The position numbers and the translations under genes were made by a program. The notes under the pieces are model-generated. The model made no database searches. It had not been told where the DNA came from and saw only the letters and a program-made list of their open reading frames with translations. Shown piece after piece: positions 43,928 through 54,112 of a stretch of 64,000 nucleotides of DNA. The first letter of the stretch is position 1, and every line of letters begins with the position of its first letter. Source of the stretch: Xanthomonas nasturtii (GTDB lineage: Bacteria > Pseudomonadota > Gammaproteobacteria > Xanthomonadales > Xanthomonadaceae); the NCBI RefSeq assembly GCF_001660815.1, contig NZ_LYMI01000020.1, forward strand, positions 1 to 64,000, read 5' to 3'.

Positions 43928-46295
43928 TGCGGCGCGGCTGGCGATGACGCTGATTGCGACCGCCACCTGCCTGGGCAGCGCCGCAGCCGGCGATCTGGCC
44001 GATGTGGCGTCGCTTCCCGATCAGCCGCCGCCCAGCGCCACGCCACAACCGCAAACGCTGTATCTGGACGTGACCTTGAACCAGGCCGACCGTGGCCTGG
44101 CAGCGTTCGAGCTGGTCGACGGCCAGCTGCGCGGCTCGGTGGAAACCCTGCGCAGACTCGGCTTCATCCTGGCCGACCGCGCCCCTGGCGAGCTGGTCGA
44201 TCTGGACCGCCTGCCCGATGTGGAGGTGCGCTACGACGCCGCACTGCAGCGGCTCGCGCTACAGGTGCCGCTTGCGCAGCTGTCGTTATCCACCACGGTG
44301 CTGAAAACCGAAGAAGTGGCTCCGCCCAGCGCCACCGCATCGCCGGGCCTGCTGCTCAATTACGACCTGTATGCCACGCGCAATACCGGCGCCAGCAACG
44401 TCTCGCTGGCCACCGAATTGCGCGCCTTTGGCATCGGCCGCGGCATGGTCGATACCACCGCGGTGTTTCTGGCCTACGACCGCCCGCAGGACCAGCGCTG
44501 GCGCAGCGAAGCGGTGCGCCTGGACAGCGCCTGGCAGATGGATTTCCCGGACAGTGCCACCAGCCTGACGGTGGGCGACTTCTACAGCGGCTTTGTCGAC
44601 TGGAGCCGCTCGATCCGTCTGGGCGGCGTGCAGATCGGCCGCAACTACGCCTTGCAGCCGTACCGTGTGCTGACGCCGACGCCCAGCTTTCTGGGCGAAG
44701 CTGCGCTGCCTTCCACGGTGGAGCTGTACGTGGACGGGCTACGCCAATACAGCGGCCAGGTGCCGGCCGGGCCGTTTCAGTTGGCCGCGCAACCGGGCAT
44801 CAGCGGCACCGGCCAGGCGCAGATCGTGGTGACCGACGCGTTCGGCCGCGTGCGTCGGCTGGACTTCGCGTTCTACGGCACACCGCAATTGTTGGCGCGC
44901 GGCATTTCCGAGTGGTCGGCCGGTATCGGCCATTTGCGCCGCGACTACGGCGTGCGCTCGTTTTCCTACGATCGACGCCGCGTGGCCAGCGCCACATTTC
45001 GCAAAGGCCTGCGCGACGATTTCACCATCGAGGCGCATGCCGAAACCGGCGGCAGCGTGATCAATGCCGGTGCCGGCGGCGTGTGGCTGCTTGGGGTGGG
45101 CGGCGTGCTCAACGCGGCCTACGCGCACAGCCGGATGGACGCGCTACGTGGCGGCCAGTACGTGCTGGGCTACGGCTGGAACAACCGGCGCTTCAACCTC
45201 AACCTGGGCACCCAGCGCACCCATGGCGATTACCGCGACCTGGGCGCATTGCAAGGCGCGCTGCCCGCGCGCATCAGCGACCGCGCAGCGTTCGGCGTCA
45301 ACATCGACCCGATCGGTTCGCTCGGCACCAGCTACGTGCGGCTGAGCTATCCGCAAGGCGACACCTCGCGCTATGCCAGCGTGTTCTGGTCGCGCAATTT
45401 CGGGCGCAACTGGGCGGCCAATCTATCGGGCAACCAGAATCTGGATGTCTCCAGCGATCGCAGCCTGTACCTGTCGCTGTCGACCACCTTCGGGGAATTG
45501 CGCCAGGCCAGCGCATCGATGCAGCGCAACGGCAACCGCACCGGATTTGTGGCCGACATCAGCCAGCCATTGCCCGGCGATGGCGATCTGGGTGGCATCG
45601 GCTGGCGCCTGCAGGGACGTGCCGGCGACGACGCCAGCGGCGGGCTGGCCGAGCTGGGTTGGTTGAATCGGGTCGGCCGCTACAACATCGGCGCCGCCAA
45701 CCAGGATGGCGACAATTTCGGCTATGCCAGCGCCAGCGGCAGCCTGGTGTGGATGAACGGCCGCGGCTTTGCCGCGCGCGACATCCAGGACGCGTTCGCG
45801 GTGGTGTCCACCGACGGCCAGCCCGGCATTCCGGTGCGGCTGGAAAACCGCTTGATCGGGGTCACCGACGCGCGCGGCACCCTGCTGGTGACGCCATTGC
45901 AATCGTGGCAGCGCAACCAGTTGTCCATCGACACCCTGACCCTGCCGGCGGACCTGCGCGTGGACCGCGTCGATACTGCGGTGACGCCGCGCCAGCAGTC
46001 CGGGGTGGCGGTGCGTTTCGGCATCACCCGCGTCCGCGCTGCCATCATCGTGCTGCACGATGCGCATGGCGCGCCGCTGCCGGTCGGCAGTGTGGTGCAG
46101 CGCGAGGGCGGGGCCGAGCGCGTGGTGGTCGGCTACGACGGCGAAACCTATCTGGACAACCTGCAACGCGACAACCGCATCCTGGTGGACCTGCCCGATG
46201 GCCATTGCGTGGCGCAGTTCTCCTACCCGGCCGACCCGGGCGGCATTCCGCGGGTCGGCCCGCTGCCGTGCGTGGCTGAGCAAACAACGCCATGA
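43881..46295 (+). CDS. Outer-membrane usher of the fimbrial system
   Basis: This 804-residue FimD/PapC-family usher translocates and polymerises pilin subunits. After a signal peptide (RRRRDAARLAMTLIATATCLGSAAA) come the N-terminal domain (LYLDVTLNQADRGLAAFELVDGQL) and barrel (LPSTVELYVDGLRQYSGQVPAGPFQL, GRVRRLDFAFYGTPQLLARG). The C-terminal domains end in CVAQFSYPADPGGIPRVGPLPC. GTG 43881 is chosen because AAGGA stands 6 bp before it and it supplies the basic n-region of the signal; ATG 43944 is possible. It overlaps the chaperone gene by 47 bp and the next gene by 4 bp. Confidence 0.9.
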   Translation: MRLTNALCWLHRRRRDAARLAMTLIATATCLGSAAAGDLADVASLPDQPPPSATPQPQTLYLDVTLNQADRGLAAFELVDGQLRGSVETLRRLGFILADRAPGELVDLDRLPDVEVRYDAALQRLALQVPLAQLSLSTTVLKTEEVAPPSATASPGLLLNYDLYATRNTGASNVSLATELRAFGIGRGMVDTTAVFLAYDRPQDQRWRSEAVRLDSAWQMDFPDSATSLTVGDFYSGFVDWSRSIRLGGVQIGRNYALQPYRVLTPTPSFLGEAALPSTVELYVDGLRQYSGQVPAGPFQLAAQPGISGTGQAQIVVTDAFGRVRRLDFAFYGTPQLLARGISEWSAGIGHLRRDYGVRSFSYDRRRVASATFRKGLRDDFTIEAHAETGGSVINAGAGGVWLLGVGGVLNAAYAHSRMDALRGGQYVLGYGWNNRRFNLNLGTQRTHGDYRDLGALQGALPARISDRAAFGVNIDPIGSLGTSYVRLSYPQGDTSRYASVFWSRNFGRNWAANLSGNQNLDVSSDRSLYLSLSTTFGELRQASASMQRNGNRTGFVADISQPLPGDGDLGGIGWRLQGRAGDDASGGLAELGWLNRVGRYNIGAANQDGDNFGYASASGSLVWMNGRGFAARDIQDAFAVVSTDGQPGIPVRLENRLIGVTDARGTLLVTPLQSWQRNQLSIDTLTLPADLRVDRVDTAVTPRQQSGVAVRFGITRVRAAIIVLHDAHGAPLPVGSVVQREGGAERVVVGYDGETYLDNLQRDNRILVDLPDGHCVAQFSYPADPGGIPRVGPLPCVAEQTTP

Positions 46296-47332
46296 CCATG
46301 ACCATGACCCCGCTCTGGCGGCTGGCGCTTGCGCTGACGATCGCCACGTTATGGCTCGCGCCCAATGAGCGCGCGCATGCGGACACCACCTGCACCGTGA
46401 CGCTTGGCACCCCGCTGGCCTTCGGCAGTGTGGCGGCCAACGGCACCACCGATGCGGTGGCAACGCTCAACGTTTCCTGCGCGACCGCCGCGCTCAGCGT
46501 GCTGGGCTATGCGCAGGTGAGCCTGTGCCTGGACCTTGGGCCGGGCAGTGCCAGCGGCGGCGTGTATGCACCACGCCGCATGCTCAACCCCACCAGCGAC
46601 AGCCTGGACTTCCAGATCTACAGCGAGGCCACGCGCACCCAGATCTGGGGGGCCACCGGGTCGGCGGCACCCTCGCCGCGCCTGCTGACCCTGTCCTACG
46701 GCGTGCCGGTGATCACCGGCGGCTCGCAAACGACCACCATCACCATCTACGGGCGGATCCCGGCCAGCCAGATCCTGTCGGCGGGCAACCACACCAGCAG
46801 TTTCGGCGGGGCCGACACCGTGCTGCGCTACTCCTACAACGAGAGCATCATCGGCATCCCGCCGGCGCCGAGCAGCTGCACGGCCGGCGGCAGCGGTGCC
46901 AAGACCGCCAGCAACGCGTTTCCGTTCACCGCCTCGGCCACCGTGCCGGCCCGTTGCAATACCTATGTCACCACCGACCTGGATTTCGGCAGCATCGCCG
47001 GCACCATCGATACCGCCATCGACCGTACCTCCACCATCAGCCTGTCGTGTACCAACCGCACCGCCTGGAACATCGGGCTGGGCGACGGCATCAATGCCAG
47101 CGGCAGCACCCGGCGCATGCGCCATGCCACAAGCGCCAATTACATCGCCTACGAGCTCTACCGGGATGCCGGCCGCAGCAACCGCTGGGGCACCGGCATC
47201 GGCGTCGACACGCTCAGCGGCACCGGCAACGGACTGGCGCAGACGGTGACCGTCCATGGCCGCGCGCCGGCACCGCAGCAGCCCATTGCAGGCGCCTACA
47301 ACGACACGGTGACCGTCTCCATTACTTACTGA
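46292..47332 (+). CDS. Two-domain SCPU protein, probable fimbrial tip adhesin
   Basis: This 346-residue exported protein overlaps the usher stop by ATGA. After a signal peptide come two SCPU domains. The first (about 31-180) is CTVTLGTPLAFGSVAANGTTDAVATLNVSCATA. The second (about 195-346) runs PARCNTYVTTDLDFGSIAGTIDTA to NDTVTVSITY. The tandem layout is that of tip adhesins in Csu-type pili, where the first domain binds surfaces and the second is the pilin domain. Hydrophobic tip loops cannot be judged from sequence alone. Confidence 0.82.
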   Translation: MTMTMTPLWRLALALTIATLWLAPNERAHADTTCTVTLGTPLAFGSVAANGTTDAVATLNVSCATAALSVLGYAQVSLCLDLGPGSASGGVYAPRRMLNPTSDSLDFQIYSEATRTQIWGATGSAAPSPRLLTLSYGVPVITGGSQTTTITIYGRIPASQILSAGNHTSSFGGADTVLRYSYNESIIGIPPAPSSCTAGGSGAKTASNAFPFTASATVPARCNTYVTTDLDFGSIAGTIDTAIDRTSTISLSCTNRTAWNIGLGDGINASGSTRRMRHATSANYIAYELYRDAGRSNRWGTGIGVDTLSGTGNGLAQTVTVHGRAPAPQQPIAGAYNDTVTVSITY

Positions 47333-47380
47333 CAGTTAATAAAGTTCGCATCGGGGACGTCGCTATTTATTACGTCTCCA

Positions 47381-47710
47381 ATGCAAACGATTGCCTTCAT
47401 GACGCTGGTCACCTCGCTCAAGCGCCTGACGCTGGCCGCCCTCGTCTGCACCGCGACCTCGACCGCGGCCAGCCCGGCCACCGCCCGCGGCCCGGAGAAC
47501 TTCACCCTGCACATCGGACTGCGGCTGCTGAGCGGTTGCGAGCTGCGCACCACGCCGCCGCGCGCCAGTTGCTCCAGGGGCACGCCGATGGCGATCGCCC
47601 AGCCGGCACGCAGCACCGAACCCGCCGTCACCAGCACCGGCCAGGACGCCAGCGCACTTGCGGGGCCTGCGCCCGCCGGCAGCGCGCGCTTCACCACCAT
47701 CGCGTTCTGA
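47381..47710 (+). CDS. Short exported protein, possible truncated SCPU subunit
   Basis: This 109-residue ORF has a signal-like N-terminus (LKRLTLAALVCTATSTAASPATA). It is followed by NFTLHIGLRLLSGCELRTTPPRASCSRGTPMAIA, which resembles the first strands of an SCPU domain with its cysteine. The rest of the domain, including the C-terminal strand, is missing. It lies 48 bp after the tip-adhesin gene and its stop is followed at 2 bp by the second chaperone gene. It could be a minor subunit or a decayed pilin. Confidence 0.55.
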   Translation: MQTIAFMTLVTSLKRLTLAALVCTATSTAASPATARGPENFTLHIGLRLLSGCELRTTPPRASCSRGTPMAIAQPARSTEPAVTSTGQDASALAGPAPAGSARFTTIAF

Positions 47711-47712
47711 GC

Positions 47713-48423
47713 ATGGCCGCGCCTTGCCCTGTTCGCGGTCTGCTGGCCTGGGTCATGAGCCTGGCTTGCGCCGGCATCGGCGCCGCTGGCGCTGCCGAGA
47801 TCGCCATCGCACCGACCACCGCGCATATCCCGGCCGACAGCGACCAGACAACCATCTGGCTCTACAACCAGGCCGCACAGCCGTGGCGTGCCGATGCCAA
47901 GCTCTACCGCTGGCGTCAGGACGGCGAGCGCGAACTGCTGGAGCCGGCCACCGGTGCGACCGTCAGCCCGTCGCATTTCGAAATTCCTTCGCAAGGCCGG
48001 CAGCTGTTGCGGGTGATCCGCCTGGGCCCCAGCCCCGCGCACGCCGAAGACAGCTACCGGCTCGTCGTGACCCAGCACGCCATCGGCGAGGAGACCGAGC
48101 TGCTGCGCTACTCCACCCCGGTCTTTGCGCTCCCCAGCCAACCCAGTGCCGCCCATCCGGCACTGCAGGCAAGCCTGGCCGGGCACGGCAGCGACCGCAC
48201 GCTGCGCATCTATAACCCCGGGCTCAGCCACGCACGGCTGGCCGATCTGGCCTATATCGACGCTGGCGGCATCCGCCGCAGCATCCGCGACGACCTGGCC
48301 GGCTACGTTCTGCCCGGCCAGACCCGCCAATGGCCCCTACCCGCCGGCCTGCCCGCCGGCAGCGGCCGGTTTGTGGCGCGCGTCAATAGCGATATCGAGA
48401 GTACGTTGGCCCTGGAGCCCTGA
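47713..48423 (+). CDS. Periplasmic fimbrial chaperone, second copy
   Basis: This 236-residue chaperone starts [28 protein letters not shown] (exported). PapD-like motifs are [40 protein letters not shown] and [21 protein letters not shown], and the C-domain ends [10 protein letters not shown] then VNSDIE. It is clearly related to the first chaperone (GYVLPGQT appears in both) but diverged. Two chaperones may serve different subunits, for example shaft and tip. It is the last gene of the fimbrial operon. Confidence 0.85.
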   Translation: MAAPCPVRGLLAWVMSLACAGIGAAGAAEIAIAPTTAHIPADSDQTTIWLYNQAAQPWRADAKLYRWRQDGERELLEPATGATVSPSHFEIPSQGRQLLRVIRLGPSPAHAEDSYRLVVTQHAIGEETELLRYSTPVFALPSQPSAAHPALQASLAGHGSDRTLRIYNPGLSHARLADLAYIDAGGIRRSIRDDLAGYVLPGQTRQWPLPAGLPAGSGRFVARVNSDIESTLALEP

Positions 48424-48863
48424 GGGCCGGGATTGGGACTTCGGGATTGGGGATTCGCAAAAGCGTTGCTGGCCTCGCCGCCCTTGGGTATGTGCGACAC
48501 GATCGGTCATTCGCGATCCGCTCCAAACCAATCTCTAATCCCGAATCCCCCAGCGATCACTGTCAGCTGCCTCAGAACCATACCAATTGCGTCACAGCAC
48601 CCAGCCAGCTATACTCCGCCGGCTGTTTTGCGTCTCTCGCGCATTGCGTCGTTCACGTCGGACGTCACCGACGAATTCACACCTGCTGCCGCCATCCGCG
48701 CCGGGGTGCCCTCACAAGGGGTTCGTCGCGGAGGCAACAGGGAAGCCCAACCCCGGAATCTTGTGCGTTTGATGCGAGTCCCTCGCAACAGTCCGCATAC
48801 CCATGTGCGGACTCTAAAAGTCAAGGCCGCGCACGGCGATTCCGCTCTTACGGAGTTACTTCA
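48424..48863. other. rpsB upstream region with repeats, promoter and long leader
   Basis: In this 440-bp region, heptad-like repeats of the GGGATTSGG type flank 48425-48455 and 48533-48552. A promoter lies at 48587-48615, leaving a leader of about 240 nt before rpsB. Hairpin GTCCGCA...TGCGGAC (48791-48812) lies 50 nt before the start. A long structured leader is where the S2 autoregulatory element is found in other gammaproteobacteria; I cannot align it here. Confidence 0.45.
48587..48615 (+). promoter_or_regulatory. Sigma-70 promoter for rpsB
   Basis: TTGCGT (48587-48592), a 17-bp spacer and TATACT (48610-48615) form a good promoter, with a start near 48622. Confidence 0.6.
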
Positions 48864-49697
48864 ATGCCCCAAGTCACCATGCGCCAGATGCTGGAAGCCG
48901 GCGTCCATTTCGGCCACCAGACCCGCTACTGGAACCCCAAGATGGCGCCGTACATCTTCGGCGCGCGCGGCAGGATCCACATCATCAACCTCGAGAAGAC
49001 CGTTCCGCTCTTCAACGATGCGATGAACTTCCTCTCCTCGATCGCGCAGAAGCGCGGCACCGTGCTGTTTCTGGGCACCAAGCGCAGCGCGCGCGAGTCC
49101 ATCAAGGAAGAAGCCGAGCGTTGCAACATGCCGTTCATGACCCAGCGCTGGCTGGGCGGCACGCTGACCAACTTCCGTACCGTGAAGCAGTCGGTTGCCC
49201 GCCTGAAGGAACTGGAAGCAGCCGAGACCGACGGCACCTTCGAAAAGCTGGTCAAGCACGAAGTGCTGGGCCTGCGTCGCGAGCGCGAGAAGCTGGACGC
49301 CTCGCTCGGCGGCATCAAGGAAATGAACCGCCTGCCCGACGCGATCTTCGTGATCGACATCGGCCATGAAGACATCGCCATCAAGGAAGCCAAGAAGCTC
49401 GGCATCCCGGTGATCGCCGTGGTCGACACCAACTACGATCCGGCCCTGGTCGACTACGCCATTCCGGGTAACGACGACGCCATCCGCGCCGTGCAGCTGT
49501 ACGCACGTGCCGCTGCCGATGCCGTGCTGGAAGGCAAGGCTGCTGCGCCGAACTCGGCGTCGGTGCGCGAAGAAGAGTTCTCGGCCGAATCCGGCGACGA
49601 AGGCAAGGGCCGTCGCGCTCCGGCCAAGAAGGGCGAAAAGAAGGCTGACGCTCCGGCCGCTGCCGCGGAAGCACCGGCTGCCCCCGCTGCCGAGTAA
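48864..49697 (+). CDS. rpsB: 30S ribosomal protein S2
   Basis: This 277-residue ribosomal protein begins [27 protein letters not shown] and contains [64 protein letters not shown] and [12 protein letters not shown], all S2 signatures. The C-terminus has an extra Lys/Ala/Pro-rich tail of about 35 residues ([20 protein letters not shown]) beyond the E. coli form. tsf follows, as almost universally. Confidence 0.97.
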   Translation: MPQVTMRQMLEAGVHFGHQTRYWNPKMAPYIFGARGRIHIINLEKTVPLFNDAMNFLSSIAQKRGTVLFLGTKRSARESIKEEAERCNMPFMTQRWLGGTLTNFRTVKQSVARLKELEAAETDGTFEKLVKHEVLGLRREREKLDASLGGIKEMNRLPDAIFVIDIGHEDIAIKEAKKLGIPVIAVVDTNYDPALVDYAIPGNDDAIRAVQLYARAAADAVLEGKAAAPNSASVREEEFSAESGDEGKGRRAPAKKGEKKADAPAAAAEAPAAPAAE

Positions 49698-49710
49698 TCG
49701 GCATGCAATG

Positions 49711-49734
49711 CGGCCGCACCATGCTGTGCGGCCG
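49711..49734 (+). terminator. Hairpin between rpsB and tsf (attenuator-like)
   Basis: A perfect 9-bp stem, CGGCCGCAC-catgct-GTGCGGCCG, lies 13 bp after the rpsB stop. It lacks a T-run, so it probably reduces or pauses transcription, or protects the rpsB mRNA end, rather than terminating fully. Confidence 0.5.
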
Positions 49735-49866
49735 TCGCCCCGACGGTGCCCTCGCGGCCCGTCGTTGTGGCCACTGAACACATCTACGGAGGCGGCGGCA
49801 CGCTGCACCGTCTCCTACTGGCGGAAATACTTCCGCCGCACGCATTCGTCCATATGAGGTAATTCC

Positions 49867-50745
49867 ATGGAAATCACTGCTTCCCTGGTCAAGGAACTGC
49901 GCGAGCGCACCGGCGCCGGCATGATGGAGTGCAAGAAGGCACTCGTCGAAAACGCGGGCGACATCGACGCCGCGGCCGAGTGGCTGCGCAAGTCGGGCCT
50001 GGCCAAGGCCGACAAGAAGGCCGACCGCGTTGCCGCCGAAGGCCGCATCGCCACTGCACAGGCCGGCGGCAAGGCCGTACTGGTCGAAGTCAACTCCGAA
50101 ACCGACTTCGTTGCCAAGGACGAGAACTTCCTGGCATTTACCGAGGTCGTCGCCAACGCCGCACTGACCTCCGGTGTTGCCGATGCCGAAGCGCTCAAGA
50201 GCGTCAAGCTCGACAGCGGCGAGACCATCGAAGAACGTCGCGCTGCGGTCATCGCCAAGGTCGGCGAGAACCTGCAGGTGCGCCGCCTGGTCCGTATCGA
50301 CAGCGCCAACAACGTTGCTGCCTACGTGCACGGCGGCCGTATCGGCGTGCTGGTCGAGCTGAAGGGTGGCGACATCGAGCTGGCGCGCGGCATTGCGATG
50401 CACATCGCTGCCATGAACCCGCCGCACGTCAAGGCATCCGACGTTCCGGCCGAATTCGTTGCCAAGGAAAAGGAAATCGAACTGGCCAAGATGTCCGAGA
50501 AGGACAAGTCCAAGCCGGCCGAGATCCTGGAAAAGATCATCAGCGGCAAGATCAGCAAGATCGTCAACGAAGTGACGCTGTACGGCCAGCCGTATGTGCT
50601 GAACACCGATCAGACAGTCGAGCAGGCAGTCAAGGCTGCCGGCGCAGACGTCGTCGGCTTCCAGCGCCTGGCCGTTGGCGAAGGCATCGAGAAGGTGGTG
50701 GAAGACTACGCTGCCGAAGTGATGAAGCAGGCCGGTCTGGCCTGA
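49867..50745 (+). CDS. tsf: Elongation factor Ts
   Basis: This 292-residue factor recycles EF-Tu from GDP to GTP. It shows [28 protein letters not shown], the TDFV loop ([14 protein letters not shown]) that contacts EF-Tu, and the long core with a coiled-coil subdomain. Length and order match the family. A spacer of 169 bp containing a hairpin separates it from rpsB. A strong terminator follows. Confidence 0.97.
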   Translation: MEITASLVKELRERTGAGMMECKKALVENAGDIDAAAEWLRKSGLAKADKKADRVAAEGRIATAQAGGKAVLVEVNSETDFVAKDENFLAFTEVVANAALTSGVADAEALKSVKLDSGETIEERRAAVIAKVGENLQVRRLVRIDSANNVAAYVHGGRIGVLVELKGGDIELARGIAMHIAAMNPPHVKASDVPAEFVAKEKEIELAKMSEKDKSKPAEILEKIISGKISKIVNEVTLYGQPYVLNTDQTVEQAVKAAGADVVGFQRLAVGEGIEKVVEDYAAEVMKQAGLA

Positions 50746-50757
50746 TCTTCGCCACTT

Positions 50758-50788
50758 TAAAAAGCCGCGGCATGCCGCGGCTTTTTTT
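50758..50788 (+). terminator. Rho-independent terminator after tsf
   Basis: AAAAAGCCGCGGCATGCCGCGGCTTTTTTTT is a perfect self-complementary hairpin with T-run, 12 bp after the tsf stop. It isolates rpsB-tsf from the downstream signalling gene. Confidence 0.9.
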
Positions 50789-51011
50789 TGCCTGACAGTT
50801 GCACCTTCACGGCGCGGCGCGAAGCTGAAGCGAACGCATCCGCACTCCCCTCAAGCGACCTCAACTCTACAGATGTGATCGGCGTTGCCGCTACCTCAAG
50901 ATGCCGACCAGGCTTTGACGCCCATCACGCACGCGTTGCCGCGCGGCGATGGCGGAGCATGGCGTGCCCCACTCAACGAACGCAGCTGTATGCTTGCGAT
51001 CACTGTCGGCG

Positions 51012-52541
51012 ATGACTATGCAACCAGATCTCCAGGCCGCCCTGCACTACTGCCGTAACCTGCCATCGCCGCCGGGCGTTGCGCTGCGCATCATCGAGCT
51101 TGCGCAGGACCCGGATGTGGACATGACCACCACCGCCAACGTCATCGGCATGGACATGGCATTGAGCGCGCGCATGCTGCGGGTGGCCAATTCGCCGCTG
51201 TACGCCAGCCGCCGCCGCATCGACAACCTCGGTCAGGCACTGACCATGCTCGGCCTCAATGCGACCTTGAGCCTGGCGCTGGGGTTTTCGATGGTGCACG
51301 GCGTGCGCAGCACCTTCATCGCCCACCCGCTGCATGAGCGCATCTGGCGCCGCGCCGGCCTGTGCGCGCTGGCCAGCCGCATCCTTGGCCAGGCCTATGG
51401 CATTCGCAAACCCGAAGAACTGATGCTGGCCGGCCTGCTGCAGGACATCGGCAAGCTGGCCCTGCTGCAGGGCGCGCCCGAGCTGTACGGGCCACTGCTG
51501 GAACAGGCGCCCGACAATGCCTCGCTGCTGGAAGCCGAACGCGAGCACCTGGGCGCAACCCATGCCGAAGTCGGTGCGTGGCTGGCACATCAGTGGCAGC
51601 TGCCGCCGTACCTGCAGAATGCGATCGCACAGAGCGAAGAAGAGCCCGCTGGCCTGGAACCGTTCATGGCCTGCGTGGCGCTGTCAGGACGCCTGGCCGA
51701 TATCTGGCTTTCGGCCAGTGCCGTGACGGCGACCGAACATGCGCAGCGGCAGGCCCAGGATGTGCTGGAGCTGGACGCCGAACGCTTCGAAAAAGTGATC
51801 GAACGCATCGCCGAATCGCTGCCCGAACTGGAAGCGCTGTTCGACATCCGCGTGCCGCAACCCGAACATATCCAGATGATCTTCGAGCAGGCGCGCGAGT
51901 TGGCGATGCTGCGCAGCCTGCGCGAATTGCAGGACGTGGCCGAAGCACGCCGGCATGCCGACGAATCGGAAAACCGCATGCGGCATCTGGCCGAACAGGC
52001 CAGCCGCGATGCGCTGACCGGCGTGTTCAACCGGCATCAGCTCGGCACTGCCTTGGCACACGAATTCGAACTGGCCTCGCGTCAGGGCTGGCCGCTGTCG
52101 ATCGCTTTCATCGACCTGGACGACTTCAAGCGCGTCAACGATGCGCATGGGCATCTGGCCGGCGACGAGGTGCTGCGCAACTTCGCGCAAACGCTGCAAC
52201 GCATGGTGCGCACCAGCGATCTGGTGGCGCGCTATGGCGGCGAAGAATTTCTGGTGATCCTGCCCAACACGCCTGCCGATGCGGCGTTGATGGTGATCGA
52301 GCGCATCCTTGCCGAGACCGCGCGCACGCCGATGGCGCAATTGCAGGACGGCCCGCTACATATCACGTTCTCCGCGGGCCTGGCCACGCATGGCGGCATC
52401 GAACGCCAGTTCGAAAGCATCGAACATTTGCTGCAGGCCGCAGACAGCACGCTGTACCGCTCCAAGCATCGCGGCCGCAACCGTGTCACTGCTTACGATG
52501 CGACCGATGTGCCGACGCCGCCGAACCCGCGGGCACACTGA
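51012..52541 (+). CDS. HDOD-GGDEF protein (diguanylate cyclase)
   Basis: This 509-residue cytoplasmic protein has an N-terminal HDOD domain ([58 protein letters not shown]) at about 15-270. A short coiled linker and a C-terminal GGDEF domain with intact GGEEF at 409-413 follow. The inhibitory I-site RTSD (400-403) stands exactly five residues before it. It should make c-di-GMP with product inhibition. Starts at 51012 or 51018 are equally plausible. It sits between tsf and pyrH, a place normally without such a gene, and is isolated from tsf by a terminator. Confidence 0.88.
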   Translation: MTMQPDLQAALHYCRNLPSPPGVALRIIELAQDPDVDMTTTANVIGMDMALSARMLRVANSPLYASRRRIDNLGQALTMLGLNATLSLALGFSMVHGVRSTFIAHPLHERIWRRAGLCALASRILGQAYGIRKPEELMLAGLLQDIGKLALLQGAPELYGPLLEQAPDNASLLEAEREHLGATHAEVGAWLAHQWQLPPYLQNAIAQSEEEPAGLEPFMACVALSGRLADIWLSASAVTATEHAQRQAQDVLELDAERFEKVIERIAESLPELEALFDIRVPQPEHIQMIFEQARELAMLRSLRELQDVAEARRHADESENRMRHLAEQASRDALTGVFNRHQLGTALAHEFELASRQGWPLSIAFIDLDDFKRVNDAHGHLAGDEVLRNFAQTLQRMVRTSDLVARYGGEEFLVILPNTPADAALMVIERILAETARTPMAQLQDGPLHITFSAGLATHGGIERQFESIEHLLQAADSTLYRSKHRGRNRVTAYDATDVPTPPNPRAH

Positions 52542-52603
52542 GCGACCCGTCACCTCGATCGACGACAAAGGAATTTTTACCACGCCAGGTGACGGGCTTC
52601 CGC

Positions 52604-52609
52604 TAGAAT
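52604..52609 (+). promoter_or_regulatory. -10-like element before pyrH
   Basis: TAGAAT at 52604-52609 lies 38 bp before the pyrH start and is followed by the same TGCCGG bases seen after the fpr TAGAAT. No clear -35 is present. Confidence 0.35.
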
Positions 52610-52647
52610 TGCCGGCGTTTGCCGTCCCCCACCCCCGAGGCCTCCCC

Positions 52648-53370
52648 ATGTCCGAACTTCCCTATCGCCGCATCCTTCTCAAACTTTCCGGGGAGGCGCT
52701 GATGGGAGACGGGGATTACGGCATCGACCCCAAGGTCATCAATCGCCTTGCGCATGAAGTGATCGAAGCCCAGCAGGCTGGTGCGCAGGTGGCACTGGTG
52801 ATCGGCGGCGGCAACATCTTCCGCGGCGCCGGCCTGGCTGCCAGCGGCATGGACCGTGTCACCGGCGACCACATGGGCATGCTGGCCACGGTGATCAATG
52901 CGCTGGCGATGCAGGATGCGCTGGAAAAGCTCGGCGCCAAGGTGCGCGTGATGAGCGCGATCAAGATCAACGACGTCTGCGAAGACTTCATCCGCCGCCG
53001 TGCGATCCGGCATCTGGAAAAGGGCCGCATCGCGATTTTTGCTGCCGGCACCGGCAATCCGTTCTTCACCACCGACTCCGGTGCGGCGCTGCGTGCGATC
53101 GAAATCGGCGCCGACCTGCTGCTCAAGGCAACCAAGGTCGACGGCGTCTACGACAAGGACCCGAAGAAGCACACCGACGCGGTGCGCTACGACAGCCTGA
53201 CCTACGATCAGGTGATCATGCAGGGCCTGGAAGTGATGGACACCGCCGCCTTCGCACTGGCGCGCGACAGCGACCTGCCGCTACGCATCTTCGGCATGAG
53301 CGAGCCGGGCGTGCTGCTGCGCATCTTGCATGGCGAGCAGATCGGCACGCTGGTGCAGGGCCGTAGCTGA
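52648..53370 (+). CDS. pyrH: UMP kinase
   Basis: This 240-residue kinase phosphorylates UMP to UDP. It shows the amino-acid-kinase fold motifs [71 protein letters not shown] and [15 protein letters not shown] activation and UTP inhibition are family properties. The start MSELPYRR at 52648 is the conserved beginning; the longer frame reads into the GGDEF gene's shadow. frr follows after 182 bp with its own likely promoter. Confidence 0.97.
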   Translation: MSELPYRRILLKLSGEALMGDGDYGIDPKVINRLAHEVIEAQQAGAQVALVIGGGNIFRGAGLAASGMDRVTGDHMGMLATVINALAMQDALEKLGAKVRVMSAIKINDVCEDFIRRRAIRHLEKGRIAIFAAGTGNPFFTTDSGAALRAIEIGADLLLKATKVDGVYDKDPKKHTDAVRYDSLTYDQVIMQGLEVMDTAAFALARDSDLPLRIFGMSEPGVLLRILHGEQIGTLVQGRS

Positions 53371-53492
53371 GGTCGGGAATCGGGAATCGGTGCAGCGTGG
53401 TGCAACGCATTGCGCTGCTGGCTGATCGAGACCGATGCCCGCAGTGAAACGGCGCTGCAGGTGAGCCAGCTACGCAGTTCCTGACGGCCTGC

Positions 53493-53521
53493 GAGTCGGG
53501 AACCTCAGTCCCGGCTATAAT
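53493..53521 (+). promoter_or_regulatory. Promoter before frr
   Basis: A perfect TATAAT (53516-53521) lies about 31 bp before the frr ATG. The -35 position (53493-53498) is poor. It probably starts the frr-uppS-cdsA-dxr-rseP-bamA transcript. Confidence 0.45.
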
Positions 53522-53552
53522 CCCCGGATTCAGCTCCACACGGATTCCGGCG

Positions 53553-54110
53553 ATGCTCACCCAGATCAAACAAGACGCGCAGACGCGCATGACCAAGAGC
53601 ATCGATGCTCTGCGCCATTCCCTGACCACCGTTCGCACCGGCCGCGCCTCGCCGGCGCTGCTGGACGGCATCAAGGTCAAGGCCTACGGCACCGACACCC
53701 CCCTGAACCAGGTTGCCAGCATCAGCGTCTCAGAAGGCCGCTCGCTGGTCATCAGCCTGTTCGACAAGGGCATGATCAAGGACGTGGAAAAGGCCATTTA
53801 CGCCTCGGACCTGGGCCTGACACCGACCGTGGTCGGCACCGTGATCCGCCTGAACCTGCCGCCGCTGACCGAGGAGCGCCGCAAGGAGCTCAGCAAGTCG
53901 GTGCATGGCGAAGGCGAAGACAGCAAGGTGGCCATCCGCAACATCCGCCGCGATGCCAATCAGCAGGTCAAGGATCTGCTCAAGGACAAGGCCGTCACCG
54001 AAGACGAAGCCCGTAGCGCCGAGGACGACATCCAGAAGCTCACCGACAAGGCCATCAAGGATGTGGATGAGGTCGTCAAGGCCAAGGAACAGGACTTGAT
54101 GACGGTCTGA
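53553..54110 (+). CDS. frr: Ribosome recycling factor
   Basis: This 185-residue tRNA-mimic protein splits post-termination ribosomes with EF-G. It contains [52 protein letters not shown] and the C-terminal [17 protein letters not shown] helix, all typical. uppS begins 2 bp after its stop, so the genes are cotranscribed. Confidence 0.97.
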   Translation: MLTQIKQDAQTRMTKSIDALRHSLTTVRTGRASPALLDGIKVKAYGTDTPLNQVASISVSEGRSLVISLFDKGMIKDVEKAIYASDLGLTPTVVGTVIRLNLPPLTEERRKELSKSVHGEGEDSKVAIRNIRRDANQQVKDLLKDKAVTEDEARSAEDDIQKLTDKAIKDVDEVVKAKEQDLMTV

Positions 54111-54112
54111 TC

